From contig JAFGJF010000545.1 of assembly GCA_016929205.1 (NCBI GenBank), forward strand, positions 1 to 5,513: a stretch of 5,513 nt of DNA, in the 5' to 3' direction. Below, one piece after another: positions 4,978 to 5,513 of this stretch; within the stretch, counting starts at the first letter, position 1; each line of letters starts with the position of its first letter. The notes beneath the pieces are model-generated. The model had not been told where the DNA came from and searched no databases. It saw only the letters and a list, made by a program, of their open reading frames with translations. Position numbers and translations under genes: made by a program. This DNA comes from Anaerolineae bacterium (GTDB lineage: Bacteria; Chloroflexota; Anaerolineae; JAFGEY01).

Positions 4978-5513
4978 AACAGTTGGTGATTTTGAGCGGC
5001 AAAGGCGGTACGGGCAAAACCACAGTCGCGGCTGCGCTGGCCGACCTGGCTTCCCGTGAACTGTCCATTGTCCTGGCGGACGCTGATGTGGACGCCGCGA
5101 ACCTGGAACTGGTACTCGAACCGAGCAGGCAAGCAGAACACGATTTTTCGGGCGGTCAAGTGGCAGACATCGATCCTCAAGCCTGCACCGCTTGCGGGCG
5201 TTGCGCTGAACTGTGTCGATTCGAGGCCATTCTTCCGGGAGAGGTATACAGCGTGGATCCATTGGCTTGCGAGGGCTGCGCGTCGTGTTTTTACCAGTGC
5301 CCAGCGGAAGCCATTCGGATGCTAGAGATGCGAGCCGGGCAGTGGTTCCGCTCCGAGACGCGTTTCGGCCCCTTGTTTCACGCTCATCTCTTTGCAGGGC
5401 AGGAAAACTCGGGCAAGCTGGTGACGCTGGTGAAACAGCAGGCGCGGCTGCGCGCGTTGGATAGCGATGCGTCGTTGCTGCTGGTCGACGGGCCACCGGG
5501 GATCGGGTGCCCG
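4974..5513 (+). CDS. MinD-superfamily ATPase with inserted ferredoxin domain (second copy, 3' cut by window)
   Basis: The first 180 residues are visible and the frame is open to the window end. Walker A SGKGGTGKTT lies at 8-17 (Lys10, Lys15) and LADADVDAANLELVL follows as the switch region. The ferredoxin insert has Cys71, 74, 77, 81 and Cys99, 102, 105, 109, so two [4Fe-4S] clusters are expected. LLLVDGPPGIGCP (168-180) is the Walker B region. Only the C-terminal third, about 100-110 residues, should be missing. The start is a TTG at 4974 whose last bases overlap the transporter stop in TTGA. It is a diverged paralogue of the ATPase at 1946-2821, with the same insert but different linkers. 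Tandem pairs of such ATPases are common in these clusters and may form a heterodimer. The role is inferred as Fe-S or cofactor transfer. Confidence 0.9.
   Translation, partial: MKQLVILSGKGGTGKTTVAAALADLASRELSIVLADADVDAANLELVLEPSRQAEHDFSGGQVADIDPQACTACGRCAELCRFEAILPGEVYSVDPLACEGCASCFYQCPAEAIRMLEMRAGQWFRSETRFGPLFHAHLFAGQENSGKLVTLVKQQARLRALDSDASLLLVDGPPGIGCP

Overview
This 5.5 kb window of GC-rich bacterial DNA is read almost entirely from the + strand. It carries most of one tightly packed gene set for metal or iron-sulfur cofactor handling. The families present are a PadR regulator, a DUF5320 Gly/Arg protein, NifX/NifB-type small proteins, MinD-like ATPases with inserted ferredoxin domains, a radical SAM enzyme and a cation transporter. 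This set is typical of anaerobes, and the style of sequence would fit Chloroflexota (Anaerolineae-like). That assignment is a guess from gene content and composition; there is no marker gene here.

Layout: (1) Positions 1-143 hold, on the - strand, a fragment of an aldo/keto reductase gene that has lost its 5' part. (2) An AT-rich junction follows, with a near-consensus promoter (TTGACA, 17 bp, TATACT with an extended -10). A 21-bp imperfect palindrome covers its -35 element. (3) A PadR-family regulator (223-603) and a DUF5320 protein (659-994) come next. (4) The 142-bp gap 995-1136 contains two stem-loops, one a perfect 14-bp stem. (5) The main operon then runs without real gaps: NifX-like protein with a Gly/Arg/Met tail (1137-1544), NifX-like protein with a His-rich tail (1541-1930), MinD-type ATPase with a 2x[4Fe-4S] ferredoxin insert (1946-2821), radical SAM enzyme with a C-terminal winged-helix-like domain (2811-3773), a CDF cation transporter fused to a third NifX-like domain (3739-4977), and a second MinD-ferredoxin ATPase (from 4974, cut by the window end).

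How the genes may work together: most junctions in the main operon overlap by 4 to 35 bp, so the genes are probably translationally coupled and expressed as a unit. NifX-family domains bind FeMo-co-type clusters or metal precursors. MinD/Mrp/NBP35-like ATPases are associated with Fe-S assembly, and the ferredoxin inserts could carry electrons or clusters. The CDF protein could move a divalent metal across the membrane and sense or dock through its NifX domain. PadR probably represses its own promoter. No structural nitrogenase gene is visible, so a role in nitrogen fixation is not supported. The substrate and end product of this system are unknown to me.
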